Source: Herpetosiphonaceae bacterium (lineage in GTDB: Bacteria; Chloroflexota; Chloroflexia; Chloroflexales; Kallotenuaceae). Taken from it: DNA of 55,226 nt. Positions 43,160-52,467 of the stretch are shown piece after piece. Under the pieces are notes generated by a model, which ran no database searches, was not told where the DNA came from, and saw only the letters and a program-made list of their open reading frames with translations. The position numbers and the translations under genes were made by a program. Position 1 is the stretch's first letter. Every line of letters begins with the position of its first letter. The stretch covers positions 1-55,226 of the forward strand of contig JACDGP010000020.1 of the NCBI GenBank assembly GCA_013821605.1, written 5' to 3'.

Positions 43160-45072
43160 ATTTTCGAAGATTCCGGCCACTGATTGCTCTCGCCGCCGTT
43201 GGCGTTTTGCTGTTGCAATCTAACACGGCACCCGCCCTTGCTACACCCGTTAATTACTCAACCTTGACTAAATTGCAGCACCGGTTGCTGTCCGGACTGG
43301 CTGACTTAGAACTTAATCCAAAGACGGCGACGACCCCGATAGCACCGAAGAACTATTATCCGCATGGCACTGATGATGCCTGTGCCGCCAAGATCGGCTC
43401 CACCATCAAGGTCAACCAAAATTGCCTCAACTTGACCGATGCCGGCCTTGAAGGACGCGCACAGGCCCAAAACGAGACCTCAATCGCCGTTGATCCCAAC
43501 AACTCCAGCCACCTGGTCGCTTCCTACAACGATTACCGGCGCGGCGATGGCAACTGCTACACGGCCTACTCGCTGGACAAAGGGCAGACGTGGAACGATT
43601 CCACCGTACCTATGGGCTTCACCAGTGGAGCACCATTTGGTGGGGTGTCACGCGAATACTGGACGAGCGGTGGTGACACCTCGGTTGCCTGGGATACCAA
43701 GGGCAATGCATATCTGAGTTGCCAGGTCTTTCAACGTGGACTGGCGAGTACGAACAATCCCGATGCATCAAGCGCGTTCCTGCTCTTCCGTTCGACCCAG
43801 AATAAGGGTGCATCCTGGAACTTCCCCGGACGCTATGTGGTAGCTCGCAACGATGTTGCCGGTGCTGGCAATACCTTACTGGACAAGCAGCTGATGACGG
43901 TCGATAACCACGTCGGCAGCCCCTTCCAGGACCGCGTCTACGTGACGTATACCGATTTCGCTGTAGACGGTACTGCCTATATTTATGAGTCCTACTCGGC
44001 CGATTACGGCGAAACGTTCAGCACACCTGTCGTTGTGAGCAACGATAGCCCGCTCTGCACGAACACCTATGGCCTACCCACCCCGTTCGGTAAGTGCAAC
44101 GAGAACCAGTTCTCGCAGCCCTTCACCGGCTCGGATGGTGCGCTGTATGTTGCCTGGGCCAACTTCAGCAACCCCGTGTCGGATGGCGGTGGCGGCGACA
44201 GCCCCACATCGAAGGCCAATGACAACCACAACCAGATGCTGTTGGCCAAGTCGACCGACGGTGGCCAGAGCTTTGGAGCCCCGGTCTTGATTTCCAATTA
44301 TCATGATCTGCCCGATTGCGCGACGTATCAGAACGGCCAGGATGCTGGACGTGCCTGCGTCCCGGAGAAAGGGAGCACTACCAACTCATTCTTCCGCGCC
44401 ACGAACTATCCTTCGGGTGCCGTGAATCCTACCAACCCGCAACAGGTGGTGGTCACCTTCGGCTCCTACATCAACAGCCACTCGAATGAGACGAATGGGT
44501 GTTTCGCTGCTGGTCTTAGCCCGGACACGGGGGGCAATCTGTACACCGGTGTGAAGACGGACGGTGCCTGCAACAATGACATCCTGCTAAGCGTGTCGAA
44601 CGATGGCGGGGCAACCTTTAACGGGAGCACCACCAATGTGCGCAAGCTAACGAGCGTCACCCAGAATGCGGGCAAGACGGACCAGTGGTGGCAGTGGGCT
44701 GCCTTCACGAGCAGCGGCAAATTGGCCGTATCATATTATGATCGCCAATACGGCACTGACGAAACAACCGGTTTCTCCGATGTCAGTTTGGCTAGCTCAA
44801 GCAACCTGAGCATTTTCAACAGTGTCCGTGTGACCTCCTCGCCGATGCCACCGCCAACCCAGTTCAGCGGCCAGTTCTTCGGTGACTATACGGGTCTGGC
44901 TGCGACGACGGATAAGGCGTACCCGCTGTGGATGGACACCCACAAGCCGGAACTGTTCTTGTGTGCCGTACCGACGGCCACTACGCCTCCGGCAGCCTGC
45001 ACCGCGAGTGCTGCGAACGCCAGCGTTGCCAACGATCAAGATATTTATACATCAGGCGTAGCACTGCCATAG
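43156..45072 (+). CDS. Secreted BNR/Asp-box (sialidase-like) protein
   Basis: A 638-residue exported protein with signal peptide (residues 1-30, LIALAAVGVLLLQSNTAPALA). The mature part holds at least four Asp-box motifs (SxDxGxTW type): YSLDKGQTWND, YSADYGETFSTP, KSTDGGQSFGAP and VSNDGGATFNGS. This indicates a six-bladed sialidase-type propeller. NETSIAVDPNNSSHLVASYNDYRR and GGDTSVAWDTKGNAYLS are typical of the non-sialidase exo-proteins with BNR repeats. The Arg triad of true sialidases could not be assigned, so enzyme function is open. It is followed by a strong stem-loop at 45095. Confidence 0.83.
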   Translation: MNFRRFRPLIALAAVGVLLLQSNTAPALATPVNYSTLTKLQHRLLSGLADLELNPKTATTPIAPKNYYPHGTDDACAAKIGSTIKVNQNCLNLTDAGLEGRAQAQNETSIAVDPNNSSHLVASYNDYRRGDGNCYTAYSLDKGQTWNDSTVPMGFTSGAPFGGVSREYWTSGGDTSVAWDTKGNAYLSCQVFQRGLASTNNPDASSAFLLFRSTQNKGASWNFPGRYVVARNDVAGAGNTLLDKQLMTVDNHVGSPFQDRVYVTYTDFAVDGTAYIYESYSADYGETFSTPVVVSNDSPLCTNTYGLPTPFGKCNENQFSQPFTGSDGALYVAWANFSNPVSDGGGGDSPTSKANDNHNQMLLAKSTDGGQSFGAPVLISNYHDLPDCATYQNGQDAGRACVPEKGSTTNSFFRATNYPSGAVNPTNPQQVVVTFGSYINSHSNETNGCFAAGLSPDTGGNLYTGVKTDGACNNDILLSVSNDGGATFNGSTTNVRKLTSVTQNAGKTDQWWQWAAFTSSGKLAVSYYDRQYGTDETTGFSDVSLASSSNLSIFNSVRVTSSPMPPPTQFSGQFFGDYTGLAATTDKAYPLWMDTHKPELFLCAVPTATTPPAACTASAANASVANDQDIYTSGVALP

Positions 45073-45094
45073 CGTGGATACTATCTTGAACGCA

Positions 45095-45123
45095 GCGGGG
45101 ACCGAGCCTAGCTCGGTCTCCGC
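45095..45123 (+). terminator. 13-bp stem-loop after BNR gene
   Basis: Positions 45095-45107 pair with 45111-45123 (one G-T pair) around a CTA loop, 22 bases after the stop. There is no long T-run, but stem strength and position favour transcription termination. Confidence 0.65.
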
Positions 45124-45187
45124 TCGTTAAACACCTTGTAAGCCTGCTCCCCTGCGGGTATCAGCATACGAAAACAGGAGGCGACTT

Positions 45188-45397
45188 TTGCCTGTTCAAC
45201 CGGACATACTCGGCATCACTGAAGCGCATGGCGAGGTCATCACACCCAATGGCTACCGCATCGCGTGGGATACCGAAGCTTTAGCCAAAAGCATCTGTCC
45301 TGACTGTGGATCTATGGTCGTCGTTAGCTCGCCGAGGTGGGAGCGTACGCCGGGCTATGCAGTCTCGCTTGACTCCCAGGTAACCTGGCATCCGTAA
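45188..45397 (+). CDS. Small hypothetical protein with CPDCG motif
   Basis: A 69-residue protein. The start is TTG at 45188 with CAGGAGG about 6 bases upstream, which supports reality. The sequence MPVQPDILGITEAHGEVIT, then YRIAWDTEALAKSICPDCGSMVVVSS, has a single CxxC pair (half of a zinc ribbon). Its last 74 bases overlap the end of the pentapeptide gene on the other strand. Function unknown. Confidence 0.5.
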   Translation: MPVQPDILGITEAHGEVITPNGYRIAWDTEALAKSICPDCGSMVVVSSPRWERTPGYAVSLDSQVTWHP

Positions 45398-46637
45398 CAG
45401 ATTTGCACGTTGCCAGCTGCGCTGCTGTTATGATCGTACCTTGGAGATTGGTACCAGCCAGGATAGCACCCGTGAGATTGGCCTGTGAGAGGTTGGCGTG
45501 GGCGAGATTGGCCTGCGCGAGGTTCGCTTGCTCCAGGTTCGCTTGGGACAAATCAGCTCCTACCAGATCGGTCCCGGCCAGGATGGCTCCCGCCAGGATG
45601 GCTCCCGCCAGGTTAGCACCACCCAAGTTGGCCCCACCTAGGTTCGCTTGTGCCAGGTTAGCACCACCGAGATTAGCTCCCGTCATGTTCGCCTGAGCTA
45701 GATTAGTACCTGCCAGGTTGGCTGCTTCCAAACTGGCCGATGCCAAATTAGCCCCTGACAGGTTAGCCCATGGTACGTTGGCGCGAAACAGGTTGGCCCG
45801 AAACAGGTTGGCTAATGACAAGTTAGCCCACGACAGATTGGCCCACGACAGATTGGCCTCTTTCAAGTTCGTACCCGGCAGATCGGCTCCCGCTAAGTTG
45901 GCTTGTGACAGGTCGGCCCCCGATACATCGGCCTCATTCAAACTCACATCTTTCAGACTAGCCCCGGCCAATTGTGCCCCTGCAAGATCGGCTCTGCCCA
46001 AAGCCACCACGCTTGTTTTTTTGGCGACTAACTCGGCTTCATACAGAAAGCGGAGCAACCGCCCTTTGCGCACTCCATCAAGTATGTGTAAGGCTGTTAA
46101 TGTCCTAGCCCGCGCAACGGCGCGGACATCGCTGCCCGCAGCCGATCTGCGCAATCCCTTATCCAGAAGTAATTCTGCCATGCGGTCAAGATATTCTCGC
46201 AGCGTAGCATCCCGCTGATTGTCCGCTGCGATCTCGTGTTCGAGTGCCACGTGCTGTGCGGCCCGCTGGCGCTCGGCGGCGTTCTGCTGCTCGGCTTGCT
46301 TCCGGCGCACCTCAGCCTGCTCCTCAGCCCGCAGCTGGCCGACGGCCACTCGTTCAGCCTCTGCTGCTTTTTCCCGCTGATGGTATGTCATGCCGATCAC
46401 CGCCAACACCAGTGGTATGGCGTACACGCCCAACAGCCCGAGCCAGTCCCATAATGTTTTTGCTGGACGGAGGCCCGTGACCGGACAGGCCCCAAAGCCG
46501 GTCCAATCACAGCCATATGGCTGTTGTGATAGATAAAAGAGTGCCACGACCACAATCACACCGAAGCACAGGCTGCCGACGAATACCCAAACCAACGTGC
46601 GTACCGCTCGCCACTGTGGCTTCACATTGCTGCTCAT
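45324..46637 (-). CDS. Membrane-anchored pentapeptide-repeat protein
   Basis: A 437-residue protein. Two transmembrane helices lie near residues 12-35 (LVWVFVGSLCFGVIVVVALFYL) and 62-83 (LGLLGVYAIPLVLAVIGM). A charged coiled coil follows (about 85-150, AEAERVAVGQLRAEEQAEVRRKQAEQQ), then about 60 residues of helix. The pentapeptide domain from about 225 to 400 has the A(D/N)Lxx pattern (GADLSQANLAGADLPGTNL and so on), giving a right-handed quadrilateral helix of about 35 units. The coding DNA is therefore a degenerate 15-bp repeat. Anchored repeats of this type are common in cyanobacteria and Chloroflexota; function unknown. AAAGGAA precedes the ATG. Confidence 0.85.
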   Translation of the reverse strand: MSSNVKPQWRAVRTLVWVFVGSLCFGVIVVVALFYLSQQPYGCDWTGFGACPVTGLRPAKTLWDWLGLLGVYAIPLVLAVIGMTYHQREKAAEAERVAVGQLRAEEQAEVRRKQAEQQNAAERQRAAQHVALEHEIAADNQRDATLREYLDRMAELLLDKGLRRSAAGSDVRAVARARTLTALHILDGVRKGRLLRFLYEAELVAKKTSVVALGRADLAGAQLAGASLKDVSLNEADVSGADLSQANLAGADLPGTNLKEANLSWANLSWANLSLANLFRANLFRANVPWANLSGANLASASLEAANLAGTNLAQANMTGANLGGANLAQANLGGANLGGANLAGAILAGAILAGTDLVGADLSQANLEQANLAQANLAHANLSQANLTGAILAGTNLQGTIITAAQLATCKSVTDARLPGSQARLHSPAYAPTSAS

Positions 46638-46840
46638 TGAGCATTCCTTTGGTGGATCGGCTGCATGGTCGCACTAGCATACGCGAGAATAGCGATACCG
46701 GCAACTCGTGGGGAAATGCACTATTATCATGATTCCCACTATCCGAACCGGCATTCATATGCTATAAGTAGATACGCTTTTCCACGCTAGCACTGGTTGT
46801 CCCCTATTTCTTGCGCACGCCATTTAAAAGGAGTCGTTGC

Positions 46841-48358
<1,518 letters not shown>

Positions 48359-48365
48359 AGGTACA

Positions 48366-48620
48366 ATGAAACCGATTAGATTTTCACACCATGCCCGTCA
48401 GCAAATGATCGAGCGTGGTGCTCAGGAAGCGGAAGTCATCGACACTATTCGGACCGGCGAGAAAGTACCGGCAAAAAAAGGTCGCCAGGGATTCCGCAAG
48501 AACTTTCAGTATGATCAACTGTGGGGTGGCCGCACGTATTCCATCAAGCAAGTTCTGGCGATTGTCGCCGAAGAGCCCGAAGCGATGATCGTTGTCACAG
48601 TCTACACGTTCTATTTCTAA
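48366..48620 (+). CDS. DUF4258-like putative RelE-type toxin
   Basis: An 84-residue protein (PIRFSHHARQQMIERGAQEAEVIDTIRTGE, RKNFQYDQLWGGRTYSIKQVLAIVAEEPEAMIVVTVYTFYF) with the DUF4258 pattern: His-x-x-x-Arg-x-x-x-Arg-Gly near the start and a VVTVY strand at the end. DUF4258 proteins are RelE-like and often paired with DUF2283, as here. It begins 7 bases after comM. A broken second copy of its first 23 codons is at 54885. Confidence 0.72.
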   Translation: MKPIRFSHHARQQMIERGAQEAEVIDTIRTGEKVPAKKGRQGFRKNFQYDQLWGGRTYSIKQVLAIVAEEPEAMIVVTVYTFYF

Positions 48621-48634
48621 TGGGGAGTTGCCAC

Positions 48635-48856
48635 ATGAAAATCAGCTTTGACCCTGAGGTCGATGCAATGTATATCAAATTTGTGGACGAACTTTTCGAG
48701 GTCACGACACAGCGTCTGTCCGAGGATGTGGCGGTCAACTACGCGCCGGACGGACGCATCGTCGGAATTGAGATACTTGATGCAAGTAGCTATGTGTTTC
48801 GTCCTGGCATGGAAGGCCAGATTGAAGTTGATAACCTTACTCCTGTTACAGCCTAG
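48635..48856 (+). CDS. DUF2283-like small protein
   Basis: A 73-residue protein with the DUF2283 signature (MKISFDPEVDAMYIKFVD, LSEDVAVNYAPDGRIVGIEILDASSYV). The GGGGAG ribosome site lies 7 bases before the ATG. It follows the DUF4258-like gene by 14 bases; such pairs are candidate toxin-antitoxin modules, this being the likely antitoxin. Its last 30 bases recur at 54958-54987. Confidence 0.72.
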   Translation: MKISFDPEVDAMYIKFVDELFEVTTQRLSEDVAVNYAPDGRIVGIEILDASSYVFRPGMEGQIEVDNLTPVTA

Positions 48857-48910
48857 TTACCGTAAATGCCGGCATTCTCGCCCATAGGGCAGCGTTTTAC
48901 GAGGATATTG

Positions 48911-49135
48911 ATGAGCGAGCAAGGAGAGAACATCATCGTTACCACGTCTCCCGATGTACTAAGCGGAACACCTGTTTTTGCAGGCACTCGTGTACCGATC
49001 CAAACGCTGATGGATTACCTTGAAGGTGGCGATTCCATTGACGAGTTCTTAGACGGTTTTCCAACTGTGACACGTGAGCAAGTCATCGGGTTTCTCGAAG
49101 CAGCCAAGGAACGTATGCTGGCAACAATGGAGTGA
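48911..49135 (+). CDS. DUF433-family antitoxin-like protein
   Basis: A 74-residue protein with the DUF433 pattern (ITTSPDVLSGTPVFAGTRVPIQTLMDYLEGG-like, DEFLDGFPTVTREQVIGFLEAAKERML). DUF433 proteins have a winged-helix-like fold and pair with DUF5615 PIN-like toxins, exactly as the next gene. The start is the ATG at 48911 with GAGGA upstream. Only one base separates its stop from the next ATG. Confidence 0.8.
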   Translation: MSEQGENIIVTTSPDVLSGTPVFAGTRVPIQTLMDYLEGGDSIDEFLDGFPTVTREQVIGFLEAAKERMLATME

Positions 49136-49136
49136 C

Positions 49137-49457
49137 ATGCGAGTTCTTTTGGATGAATGCGTAGATCAGCGGTTGGCAGCAGAGATCCAGGGACATGAAG
49201 TCAAGACGGTGCCGGAAATGGGATGGGCGAACTTCAAGAACGGCCAGTTACTCACTCTTGCCCAACACATATTCGATGTGTTTGTTACCGTTGATCACAA
49301 TCTGCAGCACCAACAAAATCTCTCTAAATTTGACATCGCGGTAATCGTTCTGCGAGCACCGACTAATCGACTTGTTGACCTGAAACCGCTTATTCCGTCC
49401 TTGCTTCGTCAACTGCCCACGGTACTCGTTGGTCAAGCAACGGTAATTGAGCATTGA
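49137..49457 (+). CDS. DUF5615 PIN-like toxin
   Basis: A 106-residue PIN-like nuclease candidate (MRVLLDECVDQRLAAEIQGHEVKTVPEMGW, DVFVTVDHNLQHQQNL, VIVLRAPTNRLVDLKPLIPSLLRQL). The acidic residues in LLDECVD and VTVDHN are those expected for the metal site. Intact length, so probably active, unlike the PIN fragment at 17075. It forms a type II toxin-antitoxin candidate with the DUF433 gene. Confidence 0.8.
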   Translation: MRVLLDECVDQRLAAEIQGHEVKTVPEMGWANFKNGQLLTLAQHIFDVFVTVDHNLQHQQNLSKFDIAVIVLRAPTNRLVDLKPLIPSLLRQLPTVLVGQATVIEH

Positions 49458-49467
49458 GGTAACAGTG

Positions 49468-49626
49468 ATGTCAAAACCAAGCACCTCTGAAACAAGAACA
49501 CCCGCTGAAATACTTGCCACGATTGCTGCCATGAATACAGCTATCGGCGATGAAGAATATGCAAGCCGCGATCACGACAAGATTCTCTATGGTGAGCTTG
49601 ACTACCGTACAGAAAATATGAGCTAG
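49468..49626 (+). CDS. 52-residue small protein, antitoxin-like
   Basis: ATG at 49468 with GAGG upstream, 52 codons (begins MSKPSTSETRTPAEILATI, ends DHDKILYGELDYRTENMS). The Asp-His-Asp-x-x-Leu-Tyr-Gly end is reminiscent of short proteins encoded before PIN toxins. No toxin follows directly; the next gene is another antitoxin-like protein. It is a weak but plausible gene by start site and context. Confidence 0.5.
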   Translation: MSKPSTSETRTPAEILATIAAMNTAIGDEEYASRDHDKILYGELDYRTENMS

Positions 49627-49643
49627 AGCAGTGAGAGGCACAT

Positions 49644-49916
49644 ATGACGACTATCACCCTTCCGCCCGATATTGCGGAACCGTTAGTCGAACAAGCTTGC
49701 AAACAAGCAACGACCCCAGAGTTGCTGGCGATAGATAGCTTAAGGGCTCTCTTTGCTCTGCCCATACTAGATGGCGAGCAGACCGGCGAAACATTGTATG
49801 AATTCCTGTCGAGTTGTGTCGGCACGGTGGATGGCACGACGGAAGTGCTGTCAGAGAATACCGGGCAACATTTTACCCAGGGCATGGCAGACAAACAACG
49901 CCAAGGATACCTTTAG
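49644..49916 (+). CDS. Orphan antitoxin-like protein
   Basis: A 90-residue protein (MTTITLPPDIAEPLVEQACKQATTPELLAIDSLRALFALP, then VGTVDGTTEVLSENTGQHFTQGMADKQRQGYL). The start TITLPPDIAEPLVEQA resembles ribbon-helix-helix-like antitoxins such as VapB. A PIN toxin usually begins directly after such a protein; here 376 bases without a recognisable gene follow, so the toxin seems lost. Confidence 0.6.
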   Translation: MTTITLPPDIAEPLVEQACKQATTPELLAIDSLRALFALPILDGEQTGETLYEFLSSCVGTVDGTTEVLSENTGQHFTQGMADKQRQGYL

Positions 49917-50292
49917 CTCCTGAGCATGCGGATAGCGATTATGGTGCTCTTTTGCCCTTTCGCTTCGGTGGAATGTACTCGTTGAATATCGAGATTGTTA
50001 TTTTCACGGATGTCCTTACAACCATTTTGGCGACACAGACCATTTATGCAGAAGTACCTCATCTTCGCCCATTGCCATGGGCAGCCCTCATGCCTGTTTC
50101 GAGCATGGTATGGTGATTCCCTGCTTGACTCGGGCTGTTGCATAGATTGCTGAGACAACAAGCCGACAAGGTATGATTAGTGCGTGGAACGACTGCAAAA
50201 TTACGCCAGGCAACGAGTGGGTGGGAGACATCGATGAGCACCCTAGTGCGTGTTAAGGAACAACACTTTTGCCGATCATAAGCTCTTAACTA
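49917..50292. other. Gene-poor stretch after antitoxin-like gene
   Basis: No reading frame in these 376 bases could be supported. Short frames exist on both strands but lack ribosome sites and recognisable motifs. A decayed toxin gene or insertion remnant is possible. Confidence 0.4.
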
Positions 50293-51957
50293 TTATTTGC
50301 AGTTCGGTTCGACCACACCCAGTGTGATGCAAGTTCGGTTGACAAAGCGGTCGGGCATGGCCTTATCAAGACCATACACAACAAACTTACCATCATACGT
50401 CGGTGCATAGACGCGACCTTTAGCAATCGTCGGGGACACAAACTTTGCAAAATGACCTAAGCTATCAGCAGCACTGCTACTATTCCAAATTTCGTTCAGA
50501 CTTATTGCATTAAACGCTCGAAGAACCCCATCAACGCAGATCTGTCGGTTAGCATTTTCGTCAGCGATCCCGACTTGCAATGGTAGTAGTGCCCAGATGA
50601 TAGCATCTGCGGTATCGTTAGCAGATAGGGACAGCATCCCACCTGGCATCCCATTAGGAGCGACAAGCGTGCTGCTAGCAACAGGTGTCTTTGATAACCG
50701 TCCTGTGGCACGATCAATTGTAAATGCCTTTAGAACATCATTTTCCCCCCAAAGATAGATCTGACTCAAAGGCTCAAAGTACACGGCTGCCCCATGTATG
50801 TGATGGTCAGGGTCTGGATTTGGGTTCGGAGGGTTATAGGTGGCTTGGACCTCGTCCACAATGTTGTTGGGTGCAGTTGCCGTTACGCCCCCAAGATTGC
50901 TCCGATTTAATGAATAGAGGATGCCTTCCTTTCCAGCGCCAATAATATAGCTAGTTCCTGGAATCGATACAGGCCCCGATGAACCTAAATCCTCATCAAC
51001 CGGATTTAGTGCTGACCAATTCCAAGGAGTGAACGAACTTAGAACGCTCAGGGTGTCGCAGGACAACTTCACAAAGCTATTACCAAAATTATTACTTCCA
51101 AAGTCCCCATTACCTGTCATGACATAGACATTGCCTTCCTCATCAGCACACATGCCAGCACCTGCCTGCCAAATGCCACCTTGATTACCACTTGGAGTCG
51201 AGCACCAAATCGCCTTCTGCGTAAGGATAGCTCCATCGTACGCCAAGACCCAGCCATGAAAAACGGCACTCTCGATTGACGCACCAAAACCAATATAAAT
51301 AGTGCCTTCTGAGCCTACACGGTCCTGTTGGCCTTGTGGTAGATCTTCGGGTCGCAACAACAGCAGACCGGGCCGCTGCTTCTGAAAAATGGGGTCAAAG
51401 GTTGGATATGGGGCATCCGGCGCTTTTCCTGCGATGATCACTTCGCCAATGGAATCACCTGTTAAGAGGTCTCGCTTATGGAGTTTGTACGTTCCCCCAT
51501 TCTCATTATGCCACATCACGACGTACACACATTGTCGATTTTGGTCGATAACTGGTGTGCTTAGGATCCCCCATTCGGGATTTGTTCCATGTATATCCTT
51601 ACAGTCGTTTATGTTGCCATTGAGGTCCAGCAAGTCTAAAACTGGCTGGCCTAACCATTTTGCCCAAAGGAGAGCGCAGTTGTCCGTTGCATCATAGGCG
51701 TAAACTGTTCCATGCATTGTGCAGACAAGGACTATGTCCTTTATCGTGCCATCATTCCAGCGCATGTTAGATGCAAATAATGGTTGCGCAACGATTTGAC
51801 TAGCCCAAAGGCTTGGCCCTCCTCCGCTGGTTGGATCCACCTCAATTTCGAACATCTTATGAAATTGAGTTTGGACCGCGCTGATCGTCAAAATCGTTTC
51901 CGCTCGGTTAACTCCGGTCCGCCAGTTGTCATTGTGCTGTGTTGGAACAGAGGCCAC
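50293..51957 (-). CDS. PQQ-type beta-propeller protein
   Basis: A 554-residue protein. The start is GTG at 51957, supported by TAGGAGGTG 7 bases upstream. Repeated propeller blades of PQQ-dehydrogenase or BamB type are seen: IVLVCTMHGTVYAYDATDNCALLWAKWLG, GILSTPVIDQNRQCVYVVMWHNENGGTYKLHKRDLLTG, EGNVYVMTGNGDFG and GRVYAPTYDGKFVVYGL. No signal peptide is evident with this start. PQQ-binding or catalytic residues could not be assigned. Codon use looks more AT-rich than in the operons to the left, in keeping with an accessory island. Function unknown. Confidence 0.8.
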   Translation of the reverse strand: MASVPTQHNDNWRTGVNRAETILTISAVQTQFHKMFEIEVDPTSGGGPSLWASQIVAQPLFASNMRWNDGTIKDIVLVCTMHGTVYAYDATDNCALLWAKWLGQPVLDLLDLNGNINDCKDIHGTNPEWGILSTPVIDQNRQCVYVVMWHNENGGTYKLHKRDLLTGDSIGEVIIAGKAPDAPYPTFDPIFQKQRPGLLLLRPEDLPQGQQDRVGSEGTIYIGFGASIESAVFHGWVLAYDGAILTQKAIWCSTPSGNQGGIWQAGAGMCADEEGNVYVMTGNGDFGSNNFGNSFVKLSCDTLSVLSSFTPWNWSALNPVDEDLGSSGPVSIPGTSYIIGAGKEGILYSLNRSNLGGVTATAPNNIVDEVQATYNPPNPNPDPDHHIHGAAVYFEPLSQIYLWGENDVLKAFTIDRATGRLSKTPVASSTLVAPNGMPGGMLSLSANDTADAIIWALLPLQVGIADENANRQICVDGVLRAFNAISLNEIWNSSSAADSLGHFAKFVSPTIAKGRVYAPTYDGKFVVYGLDKAMPDRFVNRTCITLGVVEPNCK

Positions 51958-52467
51958 GGTACACCTCCTAATGCCGATCATGGAAGGTCACTGAGACTTT
52001 AATACGCAAATCGAAATAGTTCAACCTTCAATCTTGCTGTCAGCAGAAGGCAGCATTGAGATGATACATGGAAACCTTAAGTCTGCACGACTAAGTTCGC
52101 CTGCTGAACCGAATCAGAAATGGGGCGACCTTTTACAAGACCCAGCCTCCCGATGGTAATATTCTGTAGCTCTGCCCTAACCATCCCAGCAATATGAGTC
52201 AAAACCGCTTGTACTGGATGACTAATTTGTTAGTCTAATCGAAGACCGTCACACGCATCTGACCTTGACCACCAAAGGGCACCTTCAAGGAGTTTAGTAC
52301 ACGAGTCGCAGAAACTGCCATTAGCATGGTTTGACAGATGCACAGGCACTTGAGCCCCTTGCCTTGACTCTCAGTTGTACAATCGCTGTACTACGTTTCA
52401 CGGTCATATCCTGCCCGTCTTCACCATAAGGTTCATTTAGGCTCAGAGCTCCAGATACTCAAGTAAC
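51958..52467. other. Intergenic region with candidate promoter
   Basis: No gene was supported in this 510-base gap. TTGACT (52364-52369) and TGTACT (52387-52392), 17 bases apart, could drive the hydrolase gene at 52468. A 25-base direct repeat at 52269-52293 recurs after that gene. Confidence 0.4.
52269..52293. repeat. 25-bp direct repeat, left copy
   Basis: This matches 54352-54376 at 23 of 25 bases (core ACCTTCAAGGAGT). The copies flank the alpha/beta-hydrolase gene about 2.1 kb apart. Confidence 0.55.

Noticed and set aside
45450-45960. Tandem 15-base-like DNA repeats resembling a minisatellite or CRISPR-type array
   Set aside because: They are the coding repeats of the pentapeptide protein (five codons per unit), with no spacers.
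49913-50161. 82-codon minus-strand frame with several cysteines in the gap after the antitoxin-like gene
   Set aside because: No start-site support and no recognised family. Kept only as a gene-poor stretch.
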